Positions 16,600 to 26,006 of a DNA stretch of 64,000 bases are shown here, piece by piece. The notes beneath the pieces are model-generated. The model worked only from the letters and a program-made list of their open reading frames with translations, searched no databases and was not told where the DNA came from. Positions within the stretch are counted from its first letter, which is position 1. Every line of letters starts with the position of its first letter. The DNA is from Tsukamurella sp. M9C. Its GTDB lineage: Bacteria > Actinomycetota > Actinomycetes > Mycobacteriales > Mycobacteriaceae. The DNA lies in the NCBI RefSeq assembly GCF_020169415.1, contig NZ_JAIULG010000016.1:1-64000 (forward strand), in the 5' to 3' direction. The translations under genes and the position numbers were made by a program.

Positions 16600-17324
16600 A
16601 GGCGATGGTGACCGGCGGCGCGGCGGGGATCGGGGCCGCCGTCGCGCGCCGCCTCGCCGCCGACGGTGCCGCCGTCACCGTCGTCGATCGCGACGGCGCC
16701 GCCGCGGCGGCGCTGGCCGCGGAGATCGGCGGCACCGCGCTCGAGCTCGACCTCACCGACCCGGCCGCCCTCGCGGACCTGAGCCTCGACGTCGACGTGC
16801 TCGTCAACAACGCGGGCGTGCAGCACGTCGCGCCGATCGAGGACTTCGACCCGGCGTGGTTCCACCGGATCCTCACGCTGATGCTGGAGGCGCCCTTCCT
16901 GCTGACCCGCGCGGCGCTGCCGGGCATGTACGAGCGCGGCTTCGGCCGGATCGTGCACGTCTCCTCGGTGCACGGGCTGCGGGCCTCGAAGTACAAGGCG
17001 GCCTACGTCGCGGCCAAGCACGGCGTGGAGGGCCTGTCCAAGGTCACTGCGCTCGAGGGCGGCGAGCACGGCGTCACCAGCAACTGTGTGAACCCGGGCT
17101 ACGTGCGCACCGCACTGGTCGCGAAGCAGATCGCCGAGCAGGCCGCCGCGCACGGCATCACCGAGCAGCAGGTCACCGACGAGGTCTTCCTCGCGCGCCC
17201 CGCGATCAAGCGGCTCATCGAGCCCGACGAGGTAGCGGGCCTGGTCGCGTGGCTGTGCTCGCCCGGCGCCGCCATGGTCACCGGCGCCGCCTACACGATG
17301 GACGGCGGCTGGACCGCGAACTGA
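16596..17324 (+). CDS. SDR family oxidoreductase, probable 3-hydroxybutyrate dehydrogenase
   Basis: The 242-residue product has TGGAAGIG near residue 6, NNAGVQHV near 71, the catalytic YVAAK near 132 and NCVNPGYVRTALV. The stretch NAGVQHVAPIEDF, HGLRASKYKAAYVAAKHG and the C-terminal region match the D-3-hydroxybutyrate dehydrogenase branch of SDRs, which oxidises 3-hydroxybutyrate to acetoacetate. The GTG overlaps the symporter stop, indicating co-translation. The specificity call rests on these motifs and on the transporter context. Confidence 0.75.
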   Translation: MKAMVTGGAAGIGAAVARRLAADGAAVTVVDRDGAAAAALAAEIGGTALELDLTDPAALADLSLDVDVLVNNAGVQHVAPIEDFDPAWFHRILTLMLEAPFLLTRAALPGMYERGFGRIVHVSSVHGLRASKYKAAYVAAKHGVEGLSKVTALEGGEHGVTSNCVNPGYVRTALVAKQIAEQAAAHGITEQQVTDEVFLARPAIKRLIEPDEVAGLVAWLCSPGAAMVTGAAYTMDGGWTAN

Positions 17325-17459
17325 TCCCCTGGCAGTCTCCTGGGAGTGCGCTCCTCGAGTTGGAGTGGCGCAGTCGCAACGGCTACCGTACGAAGGGCCT
17401 GTGACCAGGTATTGCTGTGGTGTAGTCAGGATTGTTGATCAGTGGGTGTGGACCAGACG

Positions 17460-18893
17460 ATGAGCGAACGCGGCGTCGAGCCGACGCCTGAGCCCGTGGC
17501 GGCGACGCCCGCGCCCGAGCGGCCCGAGCCCCCAGCGGCACCGTCGAAGCCCAAGCGCGCCGGCGGGCACCTCTTCGAGCTCGACATCGTGCGCATCGTG
17601 ACCTTCGCGGGCGTCATCTTCGACCACTGCGTCTCGGGCACGACGTTCCCGTTCAGCGTCGCCTCGAACGCGATCCAGACGATCTTCCACTACACCCGCA
17701 ACGCCTTCTTCGCGCTCACCGGCTTCGTGCTGGTGTACCAGTACCGCGACCGCAAGCTGGACCCGATCGACTTCTGGCGCCGCCGGTACAAGGCGGTGGG
17801 CCTGCCCTTCCTGACCTGGAGCATCTTCTACTGGCTCTATCACATGTACGTGATGTGGCCGCCGGCGTTCTCGAACATCTCGCGCACCTTCGAGACCTGG
17901 GAGTCGACGAAGGCCGCGCTCAAGGTGCTGGCGTACGACCTGTTCACCGGCGACGCCTGGTACCACCTCTACTTCGTCTTCGTGACGATGCAGGTGTACC
18001 TGATCTTCCCGTTCCTGCTGAAGTTCCTGCGCTGGACCATGGGCTATCACAAGTACGTCCTCGCGGCGAGCTTCGTCTTCCACCTGATCCTGCTGCACTA
18101 CATGACCACCGCGCGCCCGGAGATGTTCAACTTCGGGCTCCTCGCGAAGCTGTGGAACCACCTGCCGGCGACGATCTTCCCGTACCAGTTCTTCACGCTG
18201 CTCGGCTGCATCGCGGCCATGCACATCGAGGAGGTGCGGGCCTGGTTCTCGCGCTTCCGCGGTCGCGTCATCACGATCGCGATCGGCGTCGTCATCGTCA
18301 CGCTGATCGCGTACGGCTACAAGACCAGCATGGAGGGGATGTTCCCCACCGACGCGGCGAACGTCTTCCGCCCCTACGCCGCGGTGATGTTCGTGATGAT
18401 CATCCTGGCTCTCTACGCGGCCGGCACCTACTGGTCCGACTACCGGACCGCGGGCTCCTTCTGGGACAAGTTCCTCAAGACCGCCTCCGACCGGTCCTTC
18501 GGCATCTTCCTGGTGCACGCCTTCGCGCTACAGGAGCTGGCGCCCACGATCCAGCGCTTCCGGTTCGACGTCTACGCGCCGATCCTCACCATCTGCACGT
18601 TCATCGTGACCGCGTTCTTCACCGTGGCGATCAGCGAGGTGCTGCGCCGCACGCCCGTCAGCCTGTGGACCACGGGGCGCAAGATGATCCCGATGGCGAA
18701 GCAGAGCCTGAACGTGTCGATCGGCATCGGCGTCGCGATGATCGTGATCGGCGCGCTCTTCTACTGGCCGCTCGACGTGCCCGCCGGCGCGGTCTCGGTG
18801 ACCCTGGGCGCGGTGCTGCTGGTCTGGCAGGGCCTCGGCCGCACGGTCTTCGCCGGCCCCGCGGGCGCGCGCCCGCTGCCCGCGAAGGTCTAG
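17460..18893 (+). CDS. Acyltransferase 3 family integral membrane protein
   Basis: The product of about 477 residues starts with a 40-residue Pro/Ala-rich cytoplasmic segment and then FELDIVRIVTFAGVIFDHC, the typical start of acyltransferase_3 (PF01757) with its conserved His, followed by around ten membrane segments. Such enzymes O-acylate sugars or lipids. It is convergent with mftR, sharing a CTAG at the stops. Whether it acts on a mycofactocin-related glycan is speculation. The start is uncertain (a GTG lies at 17442) and no ribosome site is obvious. Confidence 0.8.
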   Translation: MSERGVEPTPEPVAATPAPERPEPPAAPSKPKRAGGHLFELDIVRIVTFAGVIFDHCVSGTTFPFSVASNAIQTIFHYTRNAFFALTGFVLVYQYRDRKLDPIDFWRRRYKAVGLPFLTWSIFYWLYHMYVMWPPAFSNISRTFETWESTKAALKVLAYDLFTGDAWYHLYFVFVTMQVYLIFPFLLKFLRWTMGYHKYVLAASFVFHLILLHYMTTARPEMFNFGLLAKLWNHLPATIFPYQFFTLLGCIAAMHIEEVRAWFSRFRGRVITIAIGVVIVTLIAYGYKTSMEGMFPTDAANVFRPYAAVMFVMIILALYAAGTYWSDYRTAGSFWDKFLKTASDRSFGIFLVHAFALQELAPTIQRFRFDVYAPILTICTFIVTAFFTVAISEVLRRTPVSLWTTGRKMIPMAKQSLNVSIGIGVAMIVIGALFYWPLDVPAGAVSVTLGAVLLVWQGLGRTVFAGPAGARPLPAKV

Positions 18894-19516
18894 CGCTCGG
18901 CCCCGCCGGTTCCCGCTGAGGAATCGGCGGCGACGATGAGCAGCTCGCCGCCCGTGCGCAGGAGCGCTTCGAGATCGGCGTCGGGCCGCTGCAGCCACTG
19001 GTCATAGGCGGCGAGCGCGACGCCGAGCGCCATCCACGCGATGGTCTGCGGCGTGTGGTCTCCGGGTGCCAGCCCGAGTCGCCGTGCAGCGTGCTCCGCG
19101 ATCACCTGCCGCCAGTCGGCGTACATGATCATCGAATGCGCCTGCAGCGCGGGCACGGTCAGCAGCAGGTGCATCCGGCGGCGATGGTGCTCGCGCTCGG
19201 ACTCCGGCACCTGGTTGAAGGCGACGATGGCGTCGCGCAGCTCGGTGCCGAGCGTGCCCGTGCCGGCCGCCTCGTCCAGCAGCCCGCGCAAGCCCTCCAG
19301 ATGGTCGTCGAACTCGCCCCAGGCGAGCGAGTTCTTCGACGGATAGTAGCGGAAGAGCGTGCGCCGGGCGATGCCCGCCGCGGCGGCGATGTCGTCGACG
19401 CTGGTCTCGTCGAAGCCGTTCTCGATGAACAGGTCGATCGCGACGCCGCTCAGGTGGCCCCGGGTGGTCGCGGAGGGGCGCCCGCCGAGCGGTCCGCTGC
19501 GTCCGCGAGGGGGCAT
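18890..19516 (-). CDS. mftR: Mycofactocin system TetR-family regulator MftR
   Basis: The 208-residue protein has a TetR helix-turn-helix (VDDIAAAAGIARRTLFRYYPSKNSL, about 40-64). The wording FRYYPSKNSLAWGEFDDHL is characteristic of MftR, as is the divergent position next to mftA. In mycobacteria MftR represses the mft genes and responds to long-chain acyl-CoA. It is read divergently from mftA with 153 bases between the starts. Confidence 0.85.
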   Translation of the reverse strand: MPPRGRSGPLGGRPSATTRGHLSGVAIDLFIENGFDETSVDDIAAAAGIARRTLFRYYPSKNSLAWGEFDDHLEGLRGLLDEAAGTGTLGTELRDAIVAFNQVPESEREHHRRRMHLLLTVPALQAHSMIMYADWRQVIAEHAARRLGLAPGDHTPQTIAWMALGVALAAYDQWLQRPDADLEALLRTGGELLIVAADSSAGTGGAER

Positions 19517-19669
19517 CGTCGCCTGCCTTCTTCTCGTGAGTTCCCGCCGGTCGGGGGCTGTGCGCGATCGTACGTCAGGACCGATTCCGTCGAATCCCTA
19601 TGATTTTGCACCGAGTGCCATTACTGTGTGACGGGAACCACAACGGCAAGCATGAGGAGGTTGGTTCAC
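19517..19669. promoter_or_regulatory. mftR-mftA divergent control region
   Basis: The gap is 153 bases and AT-richer than its surroundings near 19590-19630. TATGAT at 19599-19604 is a good -10 candidate for mftA, without a clear -35. GTTCCCG at 19540-19546 and CGGGAAC at 19632-19638 are inverted seven-base arms far apart that could bind the same factor. GAGGAGG at 19654-19660 is the mftA ribosome site. Confidence 0.45.
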
Positions 19670-19762
19670 ATGTCCGACAAGGAGACTGCGACGCAGGACG
19701 AGCTCGTGACGGAATCGTTGGTGGAGGAAGTATCCATCGACGGCATGTGCGGCGTGTACTGA
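19670..19762 (+). CDS. mftA: Mycofactocin precursor peptide MftA
   Basis: This 30-residue peptide ends IDGMCGVY, the conserved MftA tail whose terminal Val-Tyr pair is decarboxylated and crosslinked by MftC, cut out by MftE and oxidised by MftD to become the redox cofactor mycofactocin. The acidic leader is what MftB binds. GAGGAGG lies nine bases before the ATG. The stop overlaps the mftB start as TGATG. Confidence 0.95.
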   Translation: MSDKETATQDELVTESLVEEVSIDGMCGVY

Positions 19763-20103
19763 TGACCACCGCGCACGCGCCGGCTCCCGGCGGCCTCACG
19801 GCCGCCGGGGCCGACGCCCCCACCGTGTCCTTCGATCCCGGCGCCCCCTGGGCGATCAACCCCCGCGTCGCGGTCCGGCCCGAGCCCTTCGGCGCGCTGC
19901 TCTACGACTTCGGCACCCGGAAGCTGTCCTTCCTCAAGAACCTCGTCGTCGTCGACGTGGTGCGGTCCCTGCACGAGCACCCGAGCGCCGCAGCCGCGCT
20001 CGACGCCGCGGGCATCGCCGCCGACGACCGCCCCCTGTACCTCCACGCGCTCGGCGCGCTCGCCCGCTCCGGGATGATCGTCCCGGCCACCGACCAGGAG
20101 TGA
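19762..20103 (+). CDS. mftB: Mycofactocin chaperone MftB (RRE-type peptide recogniser)
   Basis: The 113-residue product resembles MftB: a disordered 25-residue start, then WAINPRVAVRPEPFGALLYDFGTRKLSFLKNLVVVDVV, the conserved PqqD-like RRE fold. MftB binds the MftA leader and delivers it to MftC. Its ATG overlaps the mftA stop by one base, ensuring coupled translation. Confidence 0.92.
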   Translation: MTTAHAPAPGGLTAAGADAPTVSFDPGAPWAINPRVAVRPEPFGALLYDFGTRKLSFLKNLVVVDVVRSLHEHPSAAAALDAAGIAADDRPLYLHALGALARSGMIVPATDQE

Positions 20104-20108
20104 GAGAC

Positions 20109-21347
20109 ATGACCACCCTCGAACGGCCCCGCCCCGCCCCGGTCGGGCGCCTCGTCGACCAGTTCGAACGCGGCCTCGACGCCCCCATCTGCCTGACCTG
20201 GGAGCTCACCTACGCGTGCAACCTCGCCTGCGTGCACTGCCTTTCCAGCTCCGGCAAGCGCGACCCCCGCGAGCTCAGCACCGAGCAGTGCAAGGCCATC
20301 ATCGACGAGCTGCAGCGCATGCAGGTCTTCTACGTCAACATCGGCGGCGGCGAGCCCACGGTGCGCCCCGACTTCTGGGAGCTCGTGGACTACGCGACCG
20401 CGCACCAGGTGGGCGTGAAGTTCTCCACCAACGGCCTGCGGATCAACGCGGAGGTCGCCCAGCGCCTCGCGGCCTCCGACTACGTCGACGTGCAGATCTC
20501 GCTCGACGGCGCCACCGCCGAGGTGAACGACGCCGTGCGCGGCGCCGGCTCCTTCGCCATGGCGATCACGGCCCTCGAGAACCTCTCCGCGGCGGGCTTC
20601 CGCGACGCGAAGATCAGCGTCGTGATGACCCGGCAGAACGTGGCGCAGCTCGACGAGTTCAAGGCCCTCGCCGACCGGTACGGCGCCACCCTGCGCATCA
20701 CGCGCCTGCGCCCGTCGGGCCGCGGCGCCGACGTCTGGGACGACCTGCACCCCCTGCCCGAGCAGCAGCGCGAGCTGTACGACTGGCTCGTCGCGCACGG
20801 CGACGGCGTGCTCACCGGGGACTCCTTCTTCCATCTCTCCGCGTTCGGCGGGAACGACGGTGCCGGTGCCCTGCCCGGCCTCAACCTCTGCGGCGCGGGC
20901 CGCGTCGTGTGCCTCATCGATCCCGTCGGAGACGTCTACGCCTGCCCCTTCGCGATCCACGAGAACTTCCTGGCGGGCAACGTCACCGGCGACGGCGGCT
21001 TCCAGGAGGTGTGGCAGCGCTCCGAGCTGTTCCGCTCCCTGCGCGAGCCGCAGAGCGCCGGCGCGTGCACGCAGTGCAGCTTCTTCGACTCCTGCCGCGG
21101 CGGCTGCATGGCCGCGAAGTTCTTCACCGGCCTGCCGATGGACGGGCCGGACCCGGAATGCGTGCAGGGCTACGGCGAATCGCTGCTGGCGGGGGAGCGC
21201 ACGAAACCCACTGCCAACAAGGACCACTCGCGCGGCGTGCCGCTCACGCTGATGACCCGGCCGCCGTCGCGCGACTGCGACGAGAACCCGCTCGCCGGAT
21301 TCGCCCCCACCACCGCCACCGGCTGTTCAGCCACCGGCTGCTCCTGA
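20109..21347 (+). CDS. mftC: Mycofactocin radical SAM maturase MftC
   Basis: The 412-residue enzyme has the radical SAM cluster motif with Cys37, Cys41 and Cys44 (YACNLACVHC) and a C-terminal SPASM region with many Cys, including LCGAGRVVC and CTQCSFFDSCRGGC. It decarboxylates the terminal Tyr of MftA and then forms a Val-Tyr crosslink. The tail ends with the short repeat ATGCSATGCS. It starts five bases after the mftB stop. Confidence 0.95.
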   Translation: MTTLERPRPAPVGRLVDQFERGLDAPICLTWELTYACNLACVHCLSSSGKRDPRELSTEQCKAIIDELQRMQVFYVNIGGGEPTVRPDFWELVDYATAHQVGVKFSTNGLRINAEVAQRLAASDYVDVQISLDGATAEVNDAVRGAGSFAMAITALENLSAAGFRDAKISVVMTRQNVAQLDEFKALADRYGATLRITRLRPSGRGADVWDDLHPLPEQQRELYDWLVAHGDGVLTGDSFFHLSAFGGNDGAGALPGLNLCGAGRVVCLIDPVGDVYACPFAIHENFLAGNVTGDGGFQEVWQRSELFRSLREPQSAGACTQCSFFDSCRGGCMAAKFFTGLPMDGPDPECVQGYGESLLAGERTKPTANKDHSRGVPLTLMTRPPSRDCDENPLAGFAPTTATGCSATGCS

Positions 21348-21365
21348 AACCCGAGGAACACCATC

Positions 21366-22583
21366 ATGTCCCGACTCTCCGCACTCGCCGAGCGCAACCC
21401 GTGGCGCCGCAATCCCTGGTTCGAGACCGTCCACGAGGCGCAGAACCGCGCCCGCAAGCGCCTGCCGCGCACGGTCTACTCGTCCCTCGTGGCGGGTACC
21501 CAGGGCGGCGTCACCGTCACCGACAACACTGAGGCCTTCGAGGAACTGGGCTTCGCCCCGCACGTCGTGGGAGCCAAGGCCGAGCGCAACCTCACCACCA
21601 AGGTGATGGGGCAGGAGCTGTCCTTCCCGGTGATGATCTCCCCGACGGGCGTCCAGGCCGTCGACCCCGACGGCGAGGTCGCCGTGGCCCGCGCCGCCGC
21701 CGCCCGTGGCACCGCGATGGGCCTGTCCAGCTTCGCCAGCAAGCCGGTGGAGGAGGTGACGGAGGTCAACGGGCAGATCTTCTTCCAGATCTACTGGCTC
21801 GGCAGCCGCGACGACATCCTGGCCCGCGCGCAGCGGGCCAAGGAGGCGGGGTGTCAGGGGCTCATCGTCACCACTGATTGGGTGTTCAACACCGGTCGCG
21901 ACTGGGGCAGCCCCGAGATCCCGGAGAAAGTGGACCTCAAGGCCCTCGCGCGGCTCGCCCCAGAGATCGCCACGAGGCCGCGCTACGCCCTCGACTGGAT
22001 CCGCGACGGCCGGATCATCGTGCCCGACCTCACCGCGCCCAACCTGGTCGATCGTGGCGAGACCGGTCCCACGTTCTTCGGCGCCTACTACCAGTGGATG
22101 AACACCCCGCCGCCCACCTGGGAGGACCTGGAGTGGCTGCGCGAGCAGTGGGGCGGCGAGTTCATGGTCAAGGGCGTCACCCGGCTCGACGACGCGAAGC
22201 GCGCCGTCGACATCGGCGCCACCGCCATCTCCGTCTCCAACCACGGCGGCAACAACCTCGACGGAACGCCCGCCACCATCCGCGTGCTCGGCCCGATCGC
22301 CGACGCCGTCGGGGCCGACGTCGACGTGCTGCTCGACGGCGGCATCCGCCGCGGCGCCGACGTGGTCAAGGCCCTCGCCCTTGGGGCCAAGGCCGTGATG
22401 ATCGGCCGCGCCTACCTGTTCGGCCTCGCGGCCAACGGCCAGGCGGGCGTCGAGAACGTGCTCGACCTGCTCCGTATGGGCGTCGACTCGACGATGATGG
22501 GGCTCGGCCGCGCCGACGTCGCCGAGCTCAGCCGCGACGATCTCATCATCCCCGAGGGCTTCGAGCGCTCCTTCGGCGGCTGA
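21366..22583 (+). CDS. mftD: Mycofactocin biosynthesis FMN-dependent deaminase MftD
   Basis: The 405-residue protein is a homolog of FMN-dependent alpha-hydroxyacid dehydrogenases, with the catalytic-face motif NHGGNNLDGTPATI near 290 and the C-terminal FMN-phosphate region DGGIRRGADVVKALALGA. In the pathway it oxidatively deaminates the crosslinked Val-Tyr dipeptide to yield premycofactocin. GAGGAA precedes the ATG. Confidence 0.93.
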   Translation: MSRLSALAERNPWRRNPWFETVHEAQNRARKRLPRTVYSSLVAGTQGGVTVTDNTEAFEELGFAPHVVGAKAERNLTTKVMGQELSFPVMISPTGVQAVDPDGEVAVARAAAARGTAMGLSSFASKPVEEVTEVNGQIFFQIYWLGSRDDILARAQRAKEAGCQGLIVTTDWVFNTGRDWGSPEIPEKVDLKALARLAPEIATRPRYALDWIRDGRIIVPDLTAPNLVDRGETGPTFFGAYYQWMNTPPPTWEDLEWLREQWGGEFMVKGVTRLDDAKRAVDIGATAISVSNHGGNNLDGTPATIRVLGPIADAVGADVDVLLDGGIRRGADVVKALALGAKAVMIGRAYLFGLAANGQAGVENVLDLLRMGVDSTMMGLGRADVAELSRDDLIIPEGFERSFGG

Positions 22584-22588
22584 GACCC

Positions 22589-23308
22589 GTGGCGACCGAG
22601 CTGAATTCGCTGACCTGGCCGGAGGTTCCGCCGGCCGGGTCGGTGCTCGTCGTCCCGGTCGGCTCCGTCGAACAGCACGGCCCGCACCTGCCGCTCGACA
22701 CCGACACCCGCGTCGCCGCCGTGATCGCGCGGCGCGCCGTCGAGCGGATCGCCTCCGCACCCGGGCCCGACGGTGCCGTCGTCCTCGCCCCCGCGCTGCC
22801 CTACGGCGCGTCCGGCGAGCACGAGGACTTCCCGGGCACGGTCTCGATCGGCACGGCCGCACTGGAACTCGTGCTGGTGGAGCTGGGGCGCAGCGCGTCC
22901 CGCTGGGCGGCGCGCATCGCCTTCGTCAACGGGCACGGCGGGAACCTCGACGCGCTGCGCGCCGCGACGGCGCTGCTGCGCTACGAGGGCCGCGACGCCG
23001 CGTGGTTCCCGTGCGTCTTCCCGGGCGGTGACGCCCACGCGGGGGAGACGGAGACCTCGGTGCTGCTCGCGCACGCCCCGGCGACGGTGCGCGGGGACCG
23101 GATCGAGCCGGGGGAGACGGCGCCGATCGGTGCGCTCCTGGACCGGCTGCGCGCCGGCGGCGTGGCGGCGGTCGTGCCGAACGGCGTGCTCGGCGACCCG
23201 ACCGCGGCCACCGCCGCGCGCGGCGCGGAGTTGCTCGACGGCGCGGTCGACCGTCTCGTCGGCGCGCTCGGCCGGTGGACCGTCGGCGCCGACGGGCGGT
23301 TGCGGTGA
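22589..23308 (+). CDS. mftE: Mycofactocin precursor peptide peptidase MftE (creatininase family)
   Basis: The 239-residue product has creatininase-family metal motifs: VGSVEQHGPHLPLDTD near residue 25 (Glu, His, Asp ligands), NGHGGNLDAL near 113 and HAGETETS near 150. It cuts the modified C-terminal dipeptide from MftA. GTG at 22589 is the only suitable start after the mftD stop. It overlaps mftF by four bases. Confidence 0.93.
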   Translation: MATELNSLTWPEVPPAGSVLVVPVGSVEQHGPHLPLDTDTRVAAVIARRAVERIASAPGPDGAVVLAPALPYGASGEHEDFPGTVSIGTAALELVLVELGRSASRWAARIAFVNGHGGNLDALRAATALLRYEGRDAAWFPCVFPGGDAHAGETETSVLLAHAPATVRGDRIEPGETAPIGALLDRLRAGGVAAVVPNGVLGDPTAATAARGAELLDGAVDRLVGALGRWTVGADGRLR

Positions 23309-24717
23309 CCGGCCCCGGATCCGCGCTCCTGCCGGACGGTTTCGCCGTCCGGCTCGACCCGGGGTGCCTGCGCCCCGGCCCGCGGCACCTGCTCGGCGGA
23401 TCGCCGATGCGGCTGCTGACCCTGTCGTCCGGCGCCGCCGGGTTGATCGACGACCACGGCACCGTCACCGTCGGCGACGCCGCGACCGCGGGTCTCGCCC
23501 GGCGGCTGCTGGATTCCGGTGTCGCCGCGCCGATCGCCGCCGCCGAGGAGGGGGCCGGGGAGATCACCGTCGTGGTCCCGGTCCGCGATGATCAGGCCGG
23601 CGTCGACCGCCTGCTGCGCGCACTGCCCGGCCTGCCGGTCGTGGTCGTCGACGACGGCTCCACGGTCCCGATCCGCGTGCCCGGCGACCCCGCCGTGCGG
23701 CTCCTCCGCCTCGAGGAGAACCGCGGACCCGCGCACGCCCGCAACCGCGGCGCCGCACTCGTCGCCACCGCACTCGTCGCCTTCCTCGACGCCGACACCG
23801 CGCCCTGGCCCGGCTGGGCCGACGTGCTCCGCGCCCGGCTCGCCGACCCGACGGTGGCCGTGGCCGCGCCCCGCGTCGTCGGCCTCGAGCGTGCGCCGTG
23901 GACGCGACCCGTCGCGCGGTACGCGGGCCTGCACTCCAGCCTGGACATGGGGCCGCGGCCCGGCGCGGCACGGCCGGGGAACCCCGTCGCCTACGTGCCG
24001 TCGGCGGCGATGCTGGTCCGGCGCACCGCCTTCGAGGCCGTCGGCGGGTTCGACGACGACCTCCGGGTCGCCGAGGACGTGGACCTGTGCTGGCGCCTCG
24101 CCGCCGCCGGGCGGACGGTGCGGTACGAGCCCGCCGCGCGGGTGGGGCACGACCACCGGACCACGGCGCGGGCGCTGCTCGGCCGGCGCCGCTTCTACGG
24201 CACCGGCGCCGCGGAGCTGGCCCGCAGGCACGGCGCACACGCCGCGCCGGTGGTCACCTCGGTCCCGGCGGCGCTCGCGGCCGTCGGCGTCCTGTCGGGG
24301 ACCCGGACGGGGCTCGCGGGCGCCGCGGCGATCCACGGCTGGACCTTCGTGCGCCTGCGCGGCCGCTTGCGCGAGGTCCCCCGCGCCGACGCGGTCGCCG
24401 CGCGGATCACCGCCCGCGCCGCGTACTTCGGCGCCCAGCAGGGGCTCGCGGCGCTGCTCCGGCACTACTGGCCGGCGACCGCGGCGGCGGCGCTCCTCTC
24501 GCGGCGGTTCCGGCGGCGAGTGCTGATCGCGGCCGCGGTGGAACCCGTCGTGACGTGGGCGGCCGCGGTGCGCCGGGAACCGTCGGCCCCGCACCCAGAC
24601 CCCGTCACGTGGGCCGTGCTGCACCGCCTCGACGACCTCGCCTACGGCCTCGGCGTCTGGCAGGGGGCCGTGGCGCGCGGCGAGATCGGGGCCCTGCGGC
24701 CCAGGATCACGCGCTGA
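23305..24717 (+). CDS. mftF: Mycofactocin glycosyltransferase MftF
   Basis: The 470-residue protein has an N-terminal extension of about 85 residues, then a GT2 catalytic domain: VVPVRDDQAGVDRLL, VVVVDDGS, FLDADTAPWPGW with the metal-binding DAD, and GGFDDDLRVAEDVDLCWRL. MftF attaches a beta-1,4-glucose chain to the cofactor. The C-terminal part carries hydrophobic stretches consistent with membrane association. Its GTG overlaps mftE. Confidence 0.92.
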   Translation: MTGPGSALLPDGFAVRLDPGCLRPGPRHLLGGSPMRLLTLSSGAAGLIDDHGTVTVGDAATAGLARRLLDSGVAAPIAAAEEGAGEITVVVPVRDDQAGVDRLLRALPGLPVVVVDDGSTVPIRVPGDPAVRLLRLEENRGPAHARNRGAALVATALVAFLDADTAPWPGWADVLRARLADPTVAVAAPRVVGLERAPWTRPVARYAGLHSSLDMGPRPGAARPGNPVAYVPSAAMLVRRTAFEAVGGFDDDLRVAEDVDLCWRLAAAGRTVRYEPAARVGHDHRTTARALLGRRRFYGTGAAELARRHGAHAAPVVTSVPAALAAVGVLSGTRTGLAGAAAIHGWTFVRLRGRLREVPRADAVAARITARAAYFGAQQGLAALLRHYWPATAAAALLSRRFRRRVLIAAAVEPVVTWAAAVRREPSAPHPDPVTWAVLHRLDDLAYGLGVWQGAVARGEIGALRPRITR

Positions 24718-24718
24718 C

Positions 24719-25990
24719 ATGGCCGGCGGCGCGCGGCTCACCGCGGACACGGTCGTCGTGGGGGCGGGCAGCGCCGGCCTGGTGATCGCGCAGGCCCTGA
24801 GCGGCGACCGGGATGTCGTGCTGCTCGAGGGCGGGCCGATCGCCGCGCCCGCCGCCGCCACGCGGCGTCTCACCGCTCTGCCCCTCGGCGGTGACCGCGT
24901 CCGGCGGTACCGCGAGTCCCGCGGTCGGGACGTGGTGCGCGGCAGGGGGCTGGGTGGTTCGGCCGTCGTCAACGGCGGCTACTTCCTGCGCGGTCACCGG
25001 AGCGACTACGCGGCGTGGCCGTGGCCGCAGGAGGGGATCGCCGTGGCGTTCGACCGCGTCGACGGCGGCGCCGCCGGAGGCGGCTTCATGCGGGTCTCGG
25101 AGTTCGCGGACGCCGAACTGGGAGCGGTGGCGAAGCGCTTCGAATCCTACTGGCGCGCGCAGGGTCTCGATTCGTCGTCGGCTGCGCCGTGGCCGGGGAC
25201 CGGGCTCAACCGCGTCCGGTCCAATCGGCACGACGGCGGTCGCTGGACCGCGGCCGACGCGCTGCCGCCGTCGGCGAGCGGTACCACGCTCCTTCGCGCC
25301 ACCGCGACCGCGCTGATCGAAGCCCGCGGTGCGATCGTGGGAGTGCACACGACGGCGGGGCGGATCGATGCCGCCGAGATCGTTCTCGCGGCGGGCACGC
25401 TGGGGTCGGGCGCCCTGCTGTCGCCGTGGACGGGGCCCCTGGGAACGTTCGAGCATCCCGAGCGCATCGTCCGGTTCACCCCGCGTGCGCCCCTGCGGCG
25501 GGTCCCGCTCCTGCAGACGGTCCTCCACACCGCGGACGGACTCGAACTCCGCTGCTACGGCGACGACTTCGCGTCCTACATCCCGGGCGTGGGGCGCCGC
25601 GGGGTGCCGATCGGGGTCGCCGACATGAGCCGCCCGATCCGGGGCGTGCTCGCGCCGAGCGGCGCACTCGACCTCGGCGAGCCCGGCGCGGAGTCCCGGG
25701 CGCGGATGGCGCGCGGCGTGGACCAGGTCGTCGCCATGCTCGGCTCGCCCGCGTTCGCGGACGTCGTGGCGCCGGGCTCGATCGTCGTCGATCCGGTCGT
25801 CGGCGTGTCCTCGCACGCCTGGGGCACGCTGCCGCTCGGGGAGCGCGTCGATGCCGGGGGACGGATCGACGGCGTCGACGGGGTGCGGGTCGTCGACGGC
25901 TCGGTCCTGCCCGTGCTCCTGCGGAGCGGCCCGCACGCGAGCATCCTCGCCGCGGCGTCGCTGATCGCCGGGACGATCCGCGCCGAATGA
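24719..25990 (+). CDS. mftG: Mycofactocin-associated GMC oxidoreductase (MftG)
   Basis: The 423-residue protein has the FAD-binding start VVVGAGSAGLVIAQAL, GRGLGGSAVVNGGYFLRG near 80, and the C-terminal GMC ending VRVVDGSVLPVLLRSGPHASIL. It lies one base after mftF, the position of MftG, which passes electrons from reduced mycofactocin to the respiratory chain. It is shorter than typical GMC alcohol oxidases (500 or more), as usual for MftG. The function is inferred from position and length. Confidence 0.85.
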   Translation: MAGGARLTADTVVVGAGSAGLVIAQALSGDRDVVLLEGGPIAAPAAATRRLTALPLGGDRVRRYRESRGRDVVRGRGLGGSAVVNGGYFLRGHRSDYAAWPWPQEGIAVAFDRVDGGAAGGGFMRVSEFADAELGAVAKRFESYWRAQGLDSSSAAPWPGTGLNRVRSNRHDGGRWTAADALPPSASGTTLLRATATALIEARGAIVGVHTTAGRIDAAEIVLAAGTLGSGALLSPWTGPLGTFEHPERIVRFTPRAPLRRVPLLQTVLHTADGLELRCYGDDFASYIPGVGRRGVPIGVADMSRPIRGVLAPSGALDLGEPGAESRARMARGVDQVVAMLGSPAFADVVAPGSIVVDPVVGVSSHAWGTLPLGERVDAGGRIDGVDGVRVVDGSVLPVLLRSGPHASILAAASLIAGTIRAE

Positions 25991-26006
25991 TCAAGGAGCG
26001 GGGAAG

